Origin: Micromonospora avicenniae
Lineage (GTDB): Bacteria > Actinomycetota > Actinomycetes > Mycobacteriales > Micromonosporaceae
Assembly: GCF_900156065.1 (NCBI RefSeq)
Contig: NZ_FTNF01000024.1
Coordinates: 21,452 to 85,451, forward strand
DNA: 64,000 nt
Reading direction: 5' to 3'
The position numbers and the translations under genes are program-made. Below, one piece after another: positions 41,539 through 50,220 of the stretch (the stretch's first letter is position 1; the number at the start of each line of letters is the position of its first letter). Under the pieces are notes generated by a model, which worked only from the letters and a program-made list of their open reading frames with translations, made no database searches and was not told where the DNA came from.

Positions 41539-42747
41539 TCACGACGCCTCCCCGAACGCGACGTCGCTGGCGAGCACCGCAGCGCCGGCGACCCCGGCCC
41601 GCGGGCCGAGCTCGGAGAGGACGACGGGCAGGTTGCCCGTGGCCAGCGGCAGCGACCGGCGGTAGACCACGCTGCGGATCTCGGCGAGCAGGATGTGACC
41701 GAGCTGGGCGAGGCCGCCGCCGATCACGATCATGGACGGATTGGCGAAGCTCACCAGTCCGGCCAGCACGCCGCCGACCCGCCGCCCCCCGTCGCGGATC
41801 AACTGGATGCAGGCCACGTCTCCCTCGACGGCGCCCTCGGCCACGTCGAGGGCGGTCACCGTGCCGTTGGCGGCCAGCCGCTCGGCGAGCGCGGCCGAGG
41901 TCCCGTTGCGGGCGGCGGCGGCCGCGTCCTTGGCCAGCGCGGCGCCGCTGAAGAGCGCCTCCAGGCAGCCGACGTTGCCGCACGAGCACATCGGCCCGTG
42001 CGAGTCGACCTGGATGTGCCCGATGTCGCCGGCACAGCCGTCCGTACCCCGGTAGACCTCGCCACTGAGGTAGATGCCGCAGCCGATGCCCGTACCGATC
42101 TTGACGAAGAGGAAGTCGTCGACCGAGTGGGCGACGCCGCCGTGCCGCTCGCCGATCGCCATGATGTTGACGTCGTTGTCGACCACCGCGGGGCAGCCGT
42201 GCTCACGGGTGAGCAGCTCCCGCACGGGAAAGCGGTCCCACCCGGGCATGATCGGCGGCGACACCGGTAGCCCGTCACGGAAGCTCACCGGGCCGGGTAC
42301 CCCGACACCGACGGCGTCCAGCCGCTCGTACGCGCCGTCCACCTTGGCCTTGTGCAACAACTCGTTGACCCGCTGCAGGATCACCTTCGGGCCGGAACGG
42401 ATGTCGGCCGCCTCCCCGTACGCCGCGACCGGTTCGAGCCGCCCATTGACCACCTCGACGTCGATCGACGAGGCGCCGAGGTCGACGGCGGCGAAGCGCA
42501 GCCGAGGGTTCAGTTCGACCAGGGTGGACCGACGGCCACCGCGGGATGCCGCCAGCCCGGCCTCGGCGACGTAGCCGAGGTTGACGAGCCGCTCGAGTTC
42601 GGCCAGGAGCCGGGGGCGTGGCATCTGCAACCGGTCGCCGAGTTCGGCCCGGGAGACCGCTCCCTCGTCGCGGAGCAAGCGCAGGAGGCGTACGTGCAGG
42701 GGGTCGTCGGTCCGCACCGGGCTCACCTCCACATCGGCATCCTTCAC
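41539..42747 (-). CDS. ROK-family transcriptional regulator
   Basis: 402 residues. N-terminal winged helix (LHVRLLRLLRDEGAVSRAEL, then LERLVNLGYVAEAGL), then a ROK sugar-kinase-like fold: AVDLGASSIDVEVV, GVGVPGPV, VDNDVNIMAIGE, IGTGIGCGIYLSGEVYRG, the GH zinc ligand in GDIGHIQVDS and the zinc cluster MCSCGNVGCLEA. ROK regulators usually repress sugar-use genes and respond to a sugar. It is first in the importer operon, so autoregulation is likely. GTG start at 42747. The dyad at 42826-42868 lies 79-121 nt upstream. Confidence 0.9.
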   Translation of the reverse strand: MKDADVEVSPVRTDDPLHVRLLRLLRDEGAVSRAELGDRLQMPRPRLLAELERLVNLGYVAEAGLAASRGGRRSTLVELNPRLRFAAVDLGASSIDVEVVNGRLEPVAAYGEAADIRSGPKVILQRVNELLHKAKVDGAYERLDAVGVGVPGPVSFRDGLPVSPPIMPGWDRFPVRELLTREHGCPAVVDNDVNIMAIGERHGGVAHSVDDFLFVKIGTGIGCGIYLSGEVYRGTDGCAGDIGHIQVDSHGPMCSCGNVGCLEALFSGAALAKDAAAAARNGTSAALAERLAANGTVTALDVAEGAVEGDVACIQLIRDGGRRVGGVLAGLVSFANPSMIVIGGGLAQLGHILLAEIRSVVYRRSLPLATGNLPVVLSELGPRAGVAGAAVLASDVAFGEAS

Positions 42748-42825
42748 ATCGACGAGGCTGTCTATGCGTTGTGCTCGACACAGTAGGAGTCTTCCGAGCC
42801 GGATGTCCAGAGCTTCGGCTGATCC

Positions 42826-42868
42826 GTCGCTAACTTTTGCTCATTCGGACAGAAGTTTTGGTAGCGAC
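42826..42868. promoter_or_regulatory. Composite dyad upstream of the ROK operon
   Basis: Outer arms GTCGCTA (42826-42832) and TAGCGAC (42862-42868) are perfect; inner arms AACTTTTG (42832-42839) and CAGAAGTT (42850-42857) match with one mismatch, spacer 10 nt. The half-site is the one at 15236-15267. Likely the operator of the ROK operon. The remaining 604 nt gap (42748-43351) shows no other gene or signal. Confidence 0.5.
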
Positions 42869-43351
42869 TGGCGCCACGGAGGCCGCCGTCGGCGCTTCGA
42901 TCACCATCCGTACGGACGACACCGCGCACGACGAGGCGGCCGGCGATCGCCGACTCGACCGGCTCCGGCCTGCGGCGGCAGCGGCATGGGACGCGCCGGC
43001 GGCAGCGGCATCCAGGCTTACCGGAGCGCCCACCTGCCAAGCGGAGGCGCCCGTGCCAGGGTCCGCGCCCGTGGTGACGTCGGATGCGCCGCAAGCTGGC
43101 CCGACGGCCGCCGGTGGGGACATCGCCCGCCTGGAGAGCCGGACCGCGGGCTCCTCCTACCGTGCGGCGAAAAGACCGGATCGCCGCGCGGCGGGGCCCC
43201 GCGCCGACCGCGTCGAATACGAACGACGATGCTTCCGGCGGGTGCCGGCACCGGTTCCCTCTCCCGCAGCTTTCCGCGTGACGCCGACGATTCCACGCGC
43301 ACACCGGTCAGCGGCAGGCGGTTCCTTGGCCAGGACGGATGGGCCCGCTCG

Positions 43352-44395
43352 TCACTCCTGGCGTCGACGCGCCGCCTTACGGAGCTTGCGGTCGTCGCGC
43401 AGCTCCACGTACGGCTCCTCCTCGGCGGCGTGACCGGCCGAGATCGCGCGGCCGCGCTCCAACTCGGCTTGGAACTCCGCGCCGAGCAGGATCGCGATGT
43501 TGGTCAGCCAGAGCCAGACCAGGAAGATGATCACGCCGGCGAGGGTCCCGTACGTCTTGTTGTACGAACCGAAGTTGCTCACGTAGACCGCGAACAGTCC
43601 GGACACCACCAGCCAGATCACCACGGCCAGCACCCCGCCCGGGCTGACCCAGCGGAAGCCGCCGTGCCGGGCGTTCGGCGAGGCCCAGTAGAGGATGGCG
43701 AACATCAGGCTGACCAGGATCAGCAGGACCGGCCACTTGGCGATGTTCCAGACCGTCACGGCCGTGGAGCCGAGCCCGATCGCCTCGCCGGCCGCCCGGG
43801 CGAGGCGGCCGGTGAAGACGACGATCACCGCGCTTATCAGCAGCATCACTCCGATCACGGCGGTCACGCCGATCCGGGTGGGCAGCGTCTTCCAGATCGG
43901 CCGCCCCTCCGGCACGTCGTAGATGGCGTTCGAGGCACGCATGAAGGCGGCGATGTAGCCGGACGCGGACCAGAAGGCACCGAGCAGACCGAGTACCGCG
44001 CCGGCGCTGGCCAGTCCCCCGGACTTCTGCGCCTGCTCGATCGCCCGTTCCAGGATCTGCTGGATGTTGCCCTGCGGGATGGCCTGGCCCACGGTGTCCT
44101 TGACGCCTTCGGTGGCCCCCGACCCGAGCAGGCCGACGATGGAGATGAGCACGAGCAGGCCGGGGAAGATGGAGAGCACGCCGTAGTAGGTCAGGGCGGC
44201 GGCCCAGTCGGTCAGGTTGTCCCCCTGGAACTCCTTCACCGTCCGGCGCAGCGCCGCCAGCCACCCGGTGCCCGGCAGTTGGGCGGGGCTCTCCGGGCCC
44301 GCCTCCGGCCCGGCCGGCTCCCGGGTTCCCTGACGGCGGTCGGCGGCCGCCCGCGCCGCGTCGTCGTCACGGTCGGGTCGCTTGTCGGCGGCCAT
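43352..44395 (-). CDS. YihY/BrkB-family membrane protein
   Basis: 347 residues with six membrane segments: LTYYGVLSIFPGLLVLISIVG begins the first, with the family pattern ALTYYGVLSIFP, followed by GLLGAFWSASGYIAAFMRA, and near the end LAGVIIFLVWLWLTNIAILLG and the sequence GAEFQAELERGR. A 65-residue charged N-terminus and a charged C-terminus (RKLRKAARRRQE) are cytoplasmic. Function of the family is unsettled (once called RNase BN wrongly). ATG at 44395 follows GAGGAGGGG; an in-frame start at 44431 is less well placed. Confidence 0.88.
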   Translation of the reverse strand: MAADKRPDRDDDAARAAADRRQGTREPAGPEAGPESPAQLPGTGWLAALRRTVKEFQGDNLTDWAAALTYYGVLSIFPGLLVLISIVGLLGSGATEGVKDTVGQAIPQGNIQQILERAIEQAQKSGGLASAGAVLGLLGAFWSASGYIAAFMRASNAIYDVPEGRPIWKTLPTRIGVTAVIGVMLLISAVIVVFTGRLARAAGEAIGLGSTAVTVWNIAKWPVLLILVSLMFAILYWASPNARHGGFRWVSPGGVLAVVIWLVVSGLFAVYVSNFGSYNKTYGTLAGVIIFLVWLWLTNIAILLGAEFQAELERGRAISAGHAAEEEPYVELRDDRKLRKAARRRQE

Positions 44396-44684
44396 TCGCC
44401 CCTCCTCGTCGTCGCGTTGCCTTGCGGGCATGCCCCGACGAAACGACGGGTAACCACCTACCCGTGGAGCAATGGCCCCATCCGGCGCGATGCCATCAGC
44501 GGTCCCATCGCCACCACGCGTCGAACGTGTCGTGCGCCAGCAGGAGGGCGGCGTCCGTGGTGAGGATGCCGGGGGTGACGTACGGCCGGCGAGGATGCCA
44601 TGCCCACCCCAATATCGGGCAATCGGTGCGATTGACCGCCGGTCGAACCGGACAATCCGCCCCGGCGTGGGGTCGGCGGTGACG

Positions 44685-44760
44685 TGATCGACTCGGCTTC
44701 CTTAAGTCGCGGTAATCCGACGCCGCGGACACCCCGACATCAATGACCCCGAGTCGATCA
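44685..44760. repeat. Dispersed 76 bp palindromic element, copy 1
   Basis: Begins TGATCGACTCGGCTTC and ends CCCGAGTCGATCA, so terminal arms are inverted; an inner stem TCCG/CGGA lies in the middle. Copy 2 is at 63480-63556 in the opposite orientation. This element fills part of the 518 nt gap 44396-44913, which otherwise shows only the PadR operator. Confidence 0.85.
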
Positions 44761-44892
44761 ACCTCACCGGGCGGAGCACCGCACCGCGCGCCACCTGCAA
44801 CGCCGTCGAGCGGGGGAGCACCCCTGGGTGCCCGCTACGCCTGCGAATCGACCTTACGGCCGTTGATTCCGTATCCCCTGGACGTGCTTAAA

Positions 44893-44904
44893 CTACATAG
44901 GTAG
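44893..44904. promoter_or_regulatory. Operator-like dyad before the PadR gene
   Basis: CTACATAGGTAG is an imperfect palindrome (10 of 12 positions) 9 nt before the GTG start, in an AT-richer patch. Placement suits autoregulation by the PadR protein. Confidence 0.45.
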
Positions 44905-44913
44905 CCTGGATGC

Positions 44914-45228
44914 GTGGAGCCACTCGGACGCCTCGGCGGCGCGACGGTCGACGTACTTCGCGTGTTGGTGGACAGCGACCGGCCACGATGGGGGTTGGAG
45001 ATCATCAAGCTGACCGGGCGTCCCTCGGGCAGCGTCTATCCCCTGTTGGAGCGGCTGGAGCGCAACGGCTGGGTCACGTCGCACTGGGAGGAGACCGAGC
45101 GCCGCGGTCCCCGGCGGCGGATGTACGAGCTGACCGCCGACGGCGCCCCGGCGGCGCGGCGGGTGTGCGCACAGGCCGCGACGCGGGAGGCACGGCAGCG
45201 TCCCGCACGGCTACGGGAGGCGCGATGA
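44914..45228 (+). CDS. PadR-family transcriptional regulator
   Basis: 104 residues, GTG start at 44914 just after the operator dyad, so possibly a near-leaderless transcript. Winged helix typical of PadR: VLRVLVDSDRPRWGLEIIKL, GSVYPLLERLERNGWVTSHW, RGPRRRMYELTADG. The C-terminal helix is short, so it belongs to the small PadR-s2 type. It overlaps the next gene by four bases (ATGA). Confidence 0.87.
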   Translation: MEPLGRLGGATVDVLRVLVDSDRPRWGLEIIKLTGRPSGSVYPLLERLERNGWVTSHWEETERRGPRRRMYELTADGAPAARRVCAQAATREARQRPARLREAR

Positions 45229-45566
45229 CACCGTCCACCCGCGTCGCGCTCGTCGTCCTGCGCTGCACGGTGGCGCTGCTTCCCCGCGACCTGCGTGCCC
45301 GCTACCTCGAGCAGTGGGAAGCCGACGTGCGCGGTGCTACGGACCTGGGCATGTCTCCACTACGTCTCGCCGCCGGCACCCTCGGCGCCGCAGCCCTGAT
45401 CGCCAACGCCGACCGAAAGGGAACACGGACCATGCAGCCCATCGGCCCTCTCGCCCTCGCCCTGCGCCTGCTGGGCGGCGCCAACGCGCGCCGCCACGCC
45501 GCCGCTCTCGCCGCCGTGCTCGCGTTGAGCCTGCTGACCGGTGTCGGCCTGCTCATCGCCCGCTGA
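45225..45566 (+). CDS. Small membrane-anchored protein coupled to PadR
   Basis: 113 residues with a C-terminal hydrophobic segment (AAALAAVLALSLLTGVGLLIA) and a middle hydrophobic stretch (LRLAAGTLGAAALIANA). The segment RDLRARYLEQWEADVRGA resembles a motif common in small proteins next to PadR genes in actinomycetes. Role unknown; it may be the target or partner of the regulator. Confidence 0.65.
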   Translation: MTPSTRVALVVLRCTVALLPRDLRARYLEQWEADVRGATDLGMSPLRLAAGTLGAAALIANADRKGTRTMQPIGPLALALRLLGGANARRHAAALAAVLALSLLTGVGLLIAR

Positions 45567-45640
45567 CGCGCACCCGCGCCGGACTGTGCTCTGCCAACGC
45601 GAGCCGGCGCGATGACCGACGACAGCACGAGCCCGCGGGT

Positions 45641-46168
45641 TCAGCCGCGGACGCTCCGCACCAGCGATCGCAGGGCGTAGCCGAGCAGCAGAGCTCCGGC
45701 GCCGGTGCCCGCGACGACGCCGGCCGGCACCCCCGTCAGCAGCCCGGCCACCGCCACCGCGCACGTCGCGACGCCGAGGTGTCGCAGCAGCGGGCTGCGC
45801 AGCAGCGGGGCGAGCGGGAAGAAGTGCAGCCCCACCACGGCGCAGACCAGCACGGGGATGTACTCCGACCAGCCGGCGACGGCCAGTGCCGCAGCGCCGA
45901 GCCCGGCGAGGGCGAACTCGGCCACGACGATCAGGAGGTAACGACGGTCGCCAGCCCGGTCACGCGGACCGGCCGCCGCGCCCCGGGACCGCGCCGTGAC
46001 GACACCACCGGCGACCGCGGTGAGCAGCGCCGCCACGCTGCCGGCCACCAACAGGCCGCGCAGTGGCTGCTCCGCCGCCGGGACGCTGAACCAGACGGTC
46101 GCGAAGATGCCGAGGTAGAGAGCACCCAGCCCTTCCTGCCGCCGCCAGCCGGTATCCACACTCGACAA
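45641..46168 (-). CDS. Hypothetical membrane protein (175 aa)
   Basis: Six hydrophobic segments (ALYLGIFATVWFSVP, LLVAGSVAALLTAVAGGVV, LLIVVAEFALAGLGAAALAV, YIPVLVCAVVGLHFF, LGVATCAVAVAGLL, AGALLLGYALRSL) indicate an integral membrane protein. TTG at 46168 has GAGGGGG at proper spacing; GTG at 46159 is an alternative. It is divergent from the TRAP operon. I do not recognise the family. Confidence 0.6.
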   Translation of the reverse strand: MSSVDTGWRRQEGLGALYLGIFATVWFSVPAAEQPLRGLLVAGSVAALLTAVAGGVVTARSRGAAAGPRDRAGDRRYLLIVVAEFALAGLGAAALAVAGWSEYIPVLVCAVVGLHFFPLAPLLRSPLLRHLGVATCAVAVAGLLTGVPAGVVAGTGAGALLLGYALRSLVRSVRG

Positions 46169-46431
46169 TGATTTCCCCCTCGTGGGTTCGCCAGGAACCG
46201 CGCAGTTGATCTTATGGACGCCGTCCCCGCGCCGCTGCCCCGATCCGGCGCGGGTGCGGCCGGTGAGACACGGGAAGAAGCCCTCCGGGCCGCGGCGAGG
46301 TCGCCGAACCTGCTCACCTCGGTCGATGCACCCGCCAACCATCAATCGACGTGTATCGTCCGGTTGTGGCGCCCACCCGCTCCTCTGACGGTTCGCCGCC
46401 GACGCCCCGCCGCCCCGCCTCGACGGAGGCC

Positions 46432-48645
46432 ATGAACGGCCCGGCCCAGGCCGCGAACGACCCGGCCGAGCCCGGCTCAGGCCCTGCCCGCGCGTCCGGG
46501 GACTCCGACCCGCCGGGCGACACCGTCCACCCCGGCCCGGACGCCATCCCTGACGAACAGCACGGTGGGCAGCCCGGCGGCGCGGCGCGGCGCGATCCGG
46601 ACGGGTTGCCCGAACTGGCCGCACAGTTCGAGGACGAGAAGCCCGGTCGCGTACTCACCGGCTCGGCCAACCTGCTCGTCGGCGCGGCGGCGGTGGCCGT
46701 CGGCGTACTCGCTCTCTGGCAGGTCTTCCGACCGTTGCCCCAGGGCAGCAAGTACTACCTGATCATCTTCCTGGCGGGTGTCCTGCCGCTGGTCTTCCTC
46801 GCCTACCCCTCCGGCCTGCGGCTCCGGCCGGGCCGCGGCGGTACGGCGGCGACCAGGTCGCGGCCCACCGCGGCGGACTGGTCACTCGCCGCGCTCGCGC
46901 TGGTCGCCTGCCTCTACCCGGTGCTGCCGATCCCGTTCGGCTCGGGCGGCGGCGGCTACGACGCCTTCCTCGACCGGCAGGGACTGCTCGCCCCGGCCGA
47001 CCTGGTGATGGGCACCGGGCTGCTCGTGCTCCTGCTCGAGGCCTGCCGGCGCACCACCGGTTGGATCCTTCCCGCGGTTTGCCTGCTCTTCCTCGGCTAC
47101 GGCTACTACGGCGGCCTGCTTCCGCAGTCCTGGCCGGTGGCCCACGCCGGGCTCGACTTCAGCCAGATCATCGACGCCTTCTACAACTCCGACAGCGGCT
47201 TCTACGGCACCCCGCTGGACGTCGCCGCGTCGTACATCGTGCTCTTCACCATCTACGGCGCGGTGCTGGACCTCTCCGGCGCGGGCCGGTTCTTCGTCGA
47301 CCTGTCCACCGCGGCGTTCCGCCGGTCGCGTACGGCCGCCGGGCGCACGGCGGTCGCCTCCGGGTTCCTGCTCGGCACCGTCTCCGGTTCCGGAGCGGCG
47401 ACGACGGTCAGCATCGGGGCCGTGACCTGGCCGATCCTGCGGCGGGCCGGCTACCCGGCGGAACGGGCCGGCGGCATGCTGGCGGCCGCCGGAGTGGGCG
47501 CGATCCTCTCCCCGCCCACGCTCGGCGCGGCGGCGTTCATCATCGCCGAGTACCTCGGCGTCTCGTACCTGCAGGTGCTCGGCTGGGCAACCGTGCCGAC
47601 CGTCCTCTACTACCTCGGCATCCTGCTCTCCGTGGAGATCGACGCCCGCCGCTCGGGCGTACGGGCGGTGTCCGTCGACGCGGCCTCCCCGTGGCGGCTG
47701 CTCGGTCGGTTCGGCTACCACTTCGCGTCCCTCATCGTCATCATCGTGCTGCTCGCCGTGGGCATGTCGGCCACCCGGGCGGTGGTGCTCGCGACCGTGC
47801 TGGCCGCCGCGCTCTCCTTCCTGGACCGCGGCCATCGGCTCACCCCGCGCCGGCTGGCGAGCGCCCTCGCCGGTGGCGTACGCGGAGTCCTGGCCGTCAC
47901 CGCCGTCTGTGCCGCCGCCGGAATCATCACGGCGACCACCACCAAGACAGGGCTCGGTCCGCAGGCGGCGGCGCTGCTGGTGGACGGCGCCCGGGTGGTC
48001 ACCGACGACCCGGTCGTGGTGCTGGTGCTGACCGCGGTACTCGCCGCGCTCGCGCTCACCCTGCTGGGGCTCGCCGTGCCGGTCACCGCCTCCTTCGTGA
48101 TCGGCTGGGTGATCATCGGGCCGGCACTGCTCAACCTGGGGGTGGCCGCGCCGGCCGCGGCGATGTTCGTCTTCTACTTCGCGGTGCTCTCCGAGGCGTC
48201 GCCGCCGACCGCGCTCGCCGCCGTCGCCGCGGCCGCGGTCACCGGCGGCCGGCTGGTGCCGACCATGTGGCAGACCCTGCGCTACGCGCTTCCGGCGTAC
48301 CTCATTCCGATCGCCTTCGTGATCACGCCCGCGGGGCGCGGGCTGCTGGGCATCGGCGGGCCGCGCCAGGTCCTGACGGCCACCGTGGTCCTCGCCCTCA
48401 GCGTCGCGGTACTCGCCGTCGCGGCCGGCGGTTGGCTGCCCGGAGTAGGGCCGGCCGGCGCCCCGGAACGCGTGCTCGCCGCGCTGGCCGGGGTGGTCCT
48501 GCTCCGGTTGGAGCCGGTGTCGGTGGCGATCGGTGTCGGACTGTCGGCCGCGGCGGTCGCGGGGGTGCTCGTACGACGCGGATCCGCCGGTCGGTCCGGC
48601 GGGCAGGCCGGGACACCGGCTGAGCTGAGGGAGGTAACACAGTGA
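46432..48645 (+). CDS. TRAP transporter fused permease (TAXI type)
   Basis: 737 residues, with about 16-18 membrane segments, combining the small and large TRAP permease subunits (4TM/12TM, as in TAXI systems). Features: YDAFLDRQGLLAPADLVMGT, GYGYYGGLLPQSW, IIDAFYNSDSGFYGTPLDVA, GFLLGTVSGSGAATTVSIG and FVFYFAVLSEASPPTALAA. A 75-residue Pro/Gly-rich hydrophilic N-terminus is unusual. ATG at 46432 follows GACGGAGG; a GTG at 46366 is possible. Uses an ion gradient to import organic acids such as dicarboxylates. Overlaps the binding-protein gene by four bases. Confidence 0.88.
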   Translation: MNGPAQAANDPAEPGSGPARASGDSDPPGDTVHPGPDAIPDEQHGGQPGGAARRDPDGLPELAAQFEDEKPGRVLTGSANLLVGAAAVAVGVLALWQVFRPLPQGSKYYLIIFLAGVLPLVFLAYPSGLRLRPGRGGTAATRSRPTAADWSLAALALVACLYPVLPIPFGSGGGGYDAFLDRQGLLAPADLVMGTGLLVLLLEACRRTTGWILPAVCLLFLGYGYYGGLLPQSWPVAHAGLDFSQIIDAFYNSDSGFYGTPLDVAASYIVLFTIYGAVLDLSGAGRFFVDLSTAAFRRSRTAAGRTAVASGFLLGTVSGSGAATTVSIGAVTWPILRRAGYPAERAGGMLAAAGVGAILSPPTLGAAAFIIAEYLGVSYLQVLGWATVPTVLYYLGILLSVEIDARRSGVRAVSVDAASPWRLLGRFGYHFASLIVIIVLLAVGMSATRAVVLATVLAAALSFLDRGHRLTPRRLASALAGGVRGVLAVTAVCAAAGIITATTTKTGLGPQAAALLVDGARVVTDDPVVVLVLTAVLAALALTLLGLAVPVTASFVIGWVIIGPALLNLGVAAPAAAMFVFYFAVLSEASPPTALAAVAAAAVTGGRLVPTMWQTLRYALPAYLIPIAFVITPAGRGLLGIGGPRQVLTATVVLALSVAVLAVAAGGWLPGVGPAGAPERVLAALAGVVLLRLEPVSVAIGVGLSAAAVAGVLVRRGSAGRSGGQAGTPAELREVTQ

Positions 48646-49661
48646 GCGGGAGAAGCGTTCGGCTCCTCGCGGGCGTGAGTGTGCTCGCCATCGCGGCCGC
48701 GGGAGTGGCGGGTTGCGGCGGCCGGCAGGGTGGGGCGGCCCAGGACGACACCGCCAGTGAGGTCACCTGTGAGGTGGCCCGGGACACCCGGGTCGGGATC
48801 GCCACCGGGAACTCGACAGGCGTCTACTACGTGGTCGGCAACGCTCTCGCCGGTCAGCTTCCCGATGCCACCGGCGGCCGGCTGACCGGTACCGCCGCCG
48901 AGACGGGCGCCTCGGTGCAGAACATCGAGCAACTCGTCGCCGGACAGTACGACGTCGCCTTCTCGCTCTTCGACACCGCGGTCAACGCCGTCCAGGGCAA
49001 GGAGAGCTTCACCTCCGCGCAGCCGGTGCAGGCGCTGGCCCGGATCTACGACAACTACACCCAGGTCGTCGTACGCAACGACGCCGGCATCTCCTCCGTC
49101 GCCGACATGCGGGGCAAGCGGATCTCCACCGGCTCGCCGAAGTCCGGCACCGAGGTGATCGCCCACCGGCTGCTCCAGGCGGCGGGCCTCGATCCGGCCA
49201 AGGACATCCAGGCGCAGCGACTCGACCTGACCAAGACCGTCGAGGGGATGAAGGACGGCAGCATCGACGCCTTCTTCTGGTCCGGCGGGCTGCCCACCGG
49301 CGGGGTGACCGACCTGTTCACCACCGCCGGCGACAAGGTGCGGTTCCTCGACATCACCCCGCTGCTGCCCAAGATGGCCGAGCTGAACCCGGCCTACCAG
49401 GCCGGCACGATCGGCCGGGACGCGTACCGGACGGCGGCGGACACCCCGACGATCGTGGTGCCGAACGTGCTGCTGGTACGCACGAACCTGGACGCGAACG
49501 TCGCCTGTGCCATCACGCGAACCCTGTTCGATCACAAGGACGCGTTGGTCCAGGCGAACCAGGCCGCGGAGGGGATAACCCTGGAGAACGCCCGGCGGAC
49601 CGACCCGGTGCCGCTGCACCGGGGCGCGGAGAAGGCATTGCAGGACCTGGGCGCCCGCTGA
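48642..49661 (+). CDS. TAXI-family TRAP transporter solute-binding lipoprotein
   Basis: 339 residues. Lipoprotein signal LLAGVSVLAIAAAGVAGC. Mature part has the TAXI pattern: RVGIATGNSTGVYYVVGNAL, TAAETGASVQNIEQLVAGQY, SVADMRGKRISTGSPKSGTE, VEGMKDGSIDAFFWSGGLPT. It captures the solute for the fused permease encoded upstream (GTGA overlap, GGGAGG ribosome site). Ligand unknown; some TAXI proteins bind glutamate or 2-oxoglutarate. Confidence 0.9.
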   Translation: MSGRSVRLLAGVSVLAIAAAGVAGCGGRQGGAAQDDTASEVTCEVARDTRVGIATGNSTGVYYVVGNALAGQLPDATGGRLTGTAAETGASVQNIEQLVAGQYDVAFSLFDTAVNAVQGKESFTSAQPVQALARIYDNYTQVVVRNDAGISSVADMRGKRISTGSPKSGTEVIAHRLLQAAGLDPAKDIQAQRLDLTKTVEGMKDGSIDAFFWSGGLPTGGVTDLFTTAGDKVRFLDITPLLPKMAELNPAYQAGTIGRDAYRTAADTPTIVVPNVLLVRTNLDANVACAITRTLFDHKDALVQANQAAEGITLENARRTDPVPLHRGAEKALQDLGAR

Positions 49662-49671
49662 CCCGCCGGCG

Positions 49672-49701
49672 GCTCCCGCCGTCTCAGACGTCGGCGGGAG
49701 C
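49672..49701. terminator. Bidirectional terminator hairpin
   Basis: A perfect 10 bp stem, arms GCTCCCGCCG and CGGCGGGAGC, with a 10 nt loop lies between the TRAP operon and the convergent gene, and the loop holds the stop codon of the latter. Confidence 0.75.
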
Positions 49702-50220
49702 GGTCGCGGCTCGGGCCGCCACCACCAACCGGTCGGTCTCGGCGGTCACCTCGACGTCGTCCGGCAGGGTCCCCGGGTCGTACCGGACGGTCCAGGTCAG
49801 ACCGTCGACGCCGGGGGCACGGCGGGCGGCGATCCGGCCGGCACCACCGGCCATCCGGTGGTGCTGGGTGTACGCGACGGACCGGGTGACCCGCGCCCGC
49901 ACCTGATGCGGCACGTCACCCGGGTCGAGCAGCAGGTACGTCTGCGGCGCGGCGTCGGCGACCACCAGGTAGCCGTCCCGCTCGGCGACCAGCTCGGCCG
50001 GTGTGACGGTCAACTCACGGCCGGACCAGCCCGCCTTGATCACCTCGTGCCAGCGCAACCGCTCCGCCCGGCCGGGCAGCCAGAGCCCGAGGTTGGTGGC
50101 GACCAGAACGTCGCCGTCCGCACCGTCTCCGGCCGCGGCCCAGGCGAGCACCCGCTCGTCCCGGTCGAGTGGCGGCCGGTCGGCCGGGCGCAGCTTGGGC
50201 CGACGGTTGAACAGTCCCAT
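49684..50220 (-). CDS. Conserved hypothetical protein next to dnaG (178 aa)
   Basis: 178-residue soluble protein: DERVLAWAAAGDGADGDVLV, WHEVIKAGWSGRELTVT, YLVVADAAPQTYLLLDPGDV-like beta-strands, and RVTRSVAYTQHHR. It starts directly after the dnaG stop codon (TAG-ATG), so is co-transcribed with primase; from memory, similar small proteins follow dnaG in other actinomycetes, which I cannot check here. Function unknown; the pattern suggests a PH-like or beta-sandwich domain. Confidence 0.7.
   Translation of the reverse strand: MGLFNRRPKLRPADRPPLDRDERVLAWAAAGDGADGDVLVATNLGLWLPGRAERLRWHEVIKAGWSGRELTVTPAELVAERDGYLVVADAAPQTYLLLDPGDVPHQVRARVTRSVAYTQHHRMAGGAGRIAARRAPGVDGLTWTVRYDPGTLPDDVEVTAETDRLVVAARAATAPADV

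Noticed and set aside
44496..44732. Short minus frame ending LLLAHDTFDAWWRWDR near the palindromic element
   Set aside because: Protein-like ending and GC3 bias, but it runs through the repeat element and lacks a start with ribosome site; possibly a gene remnant, too weak to annotate.
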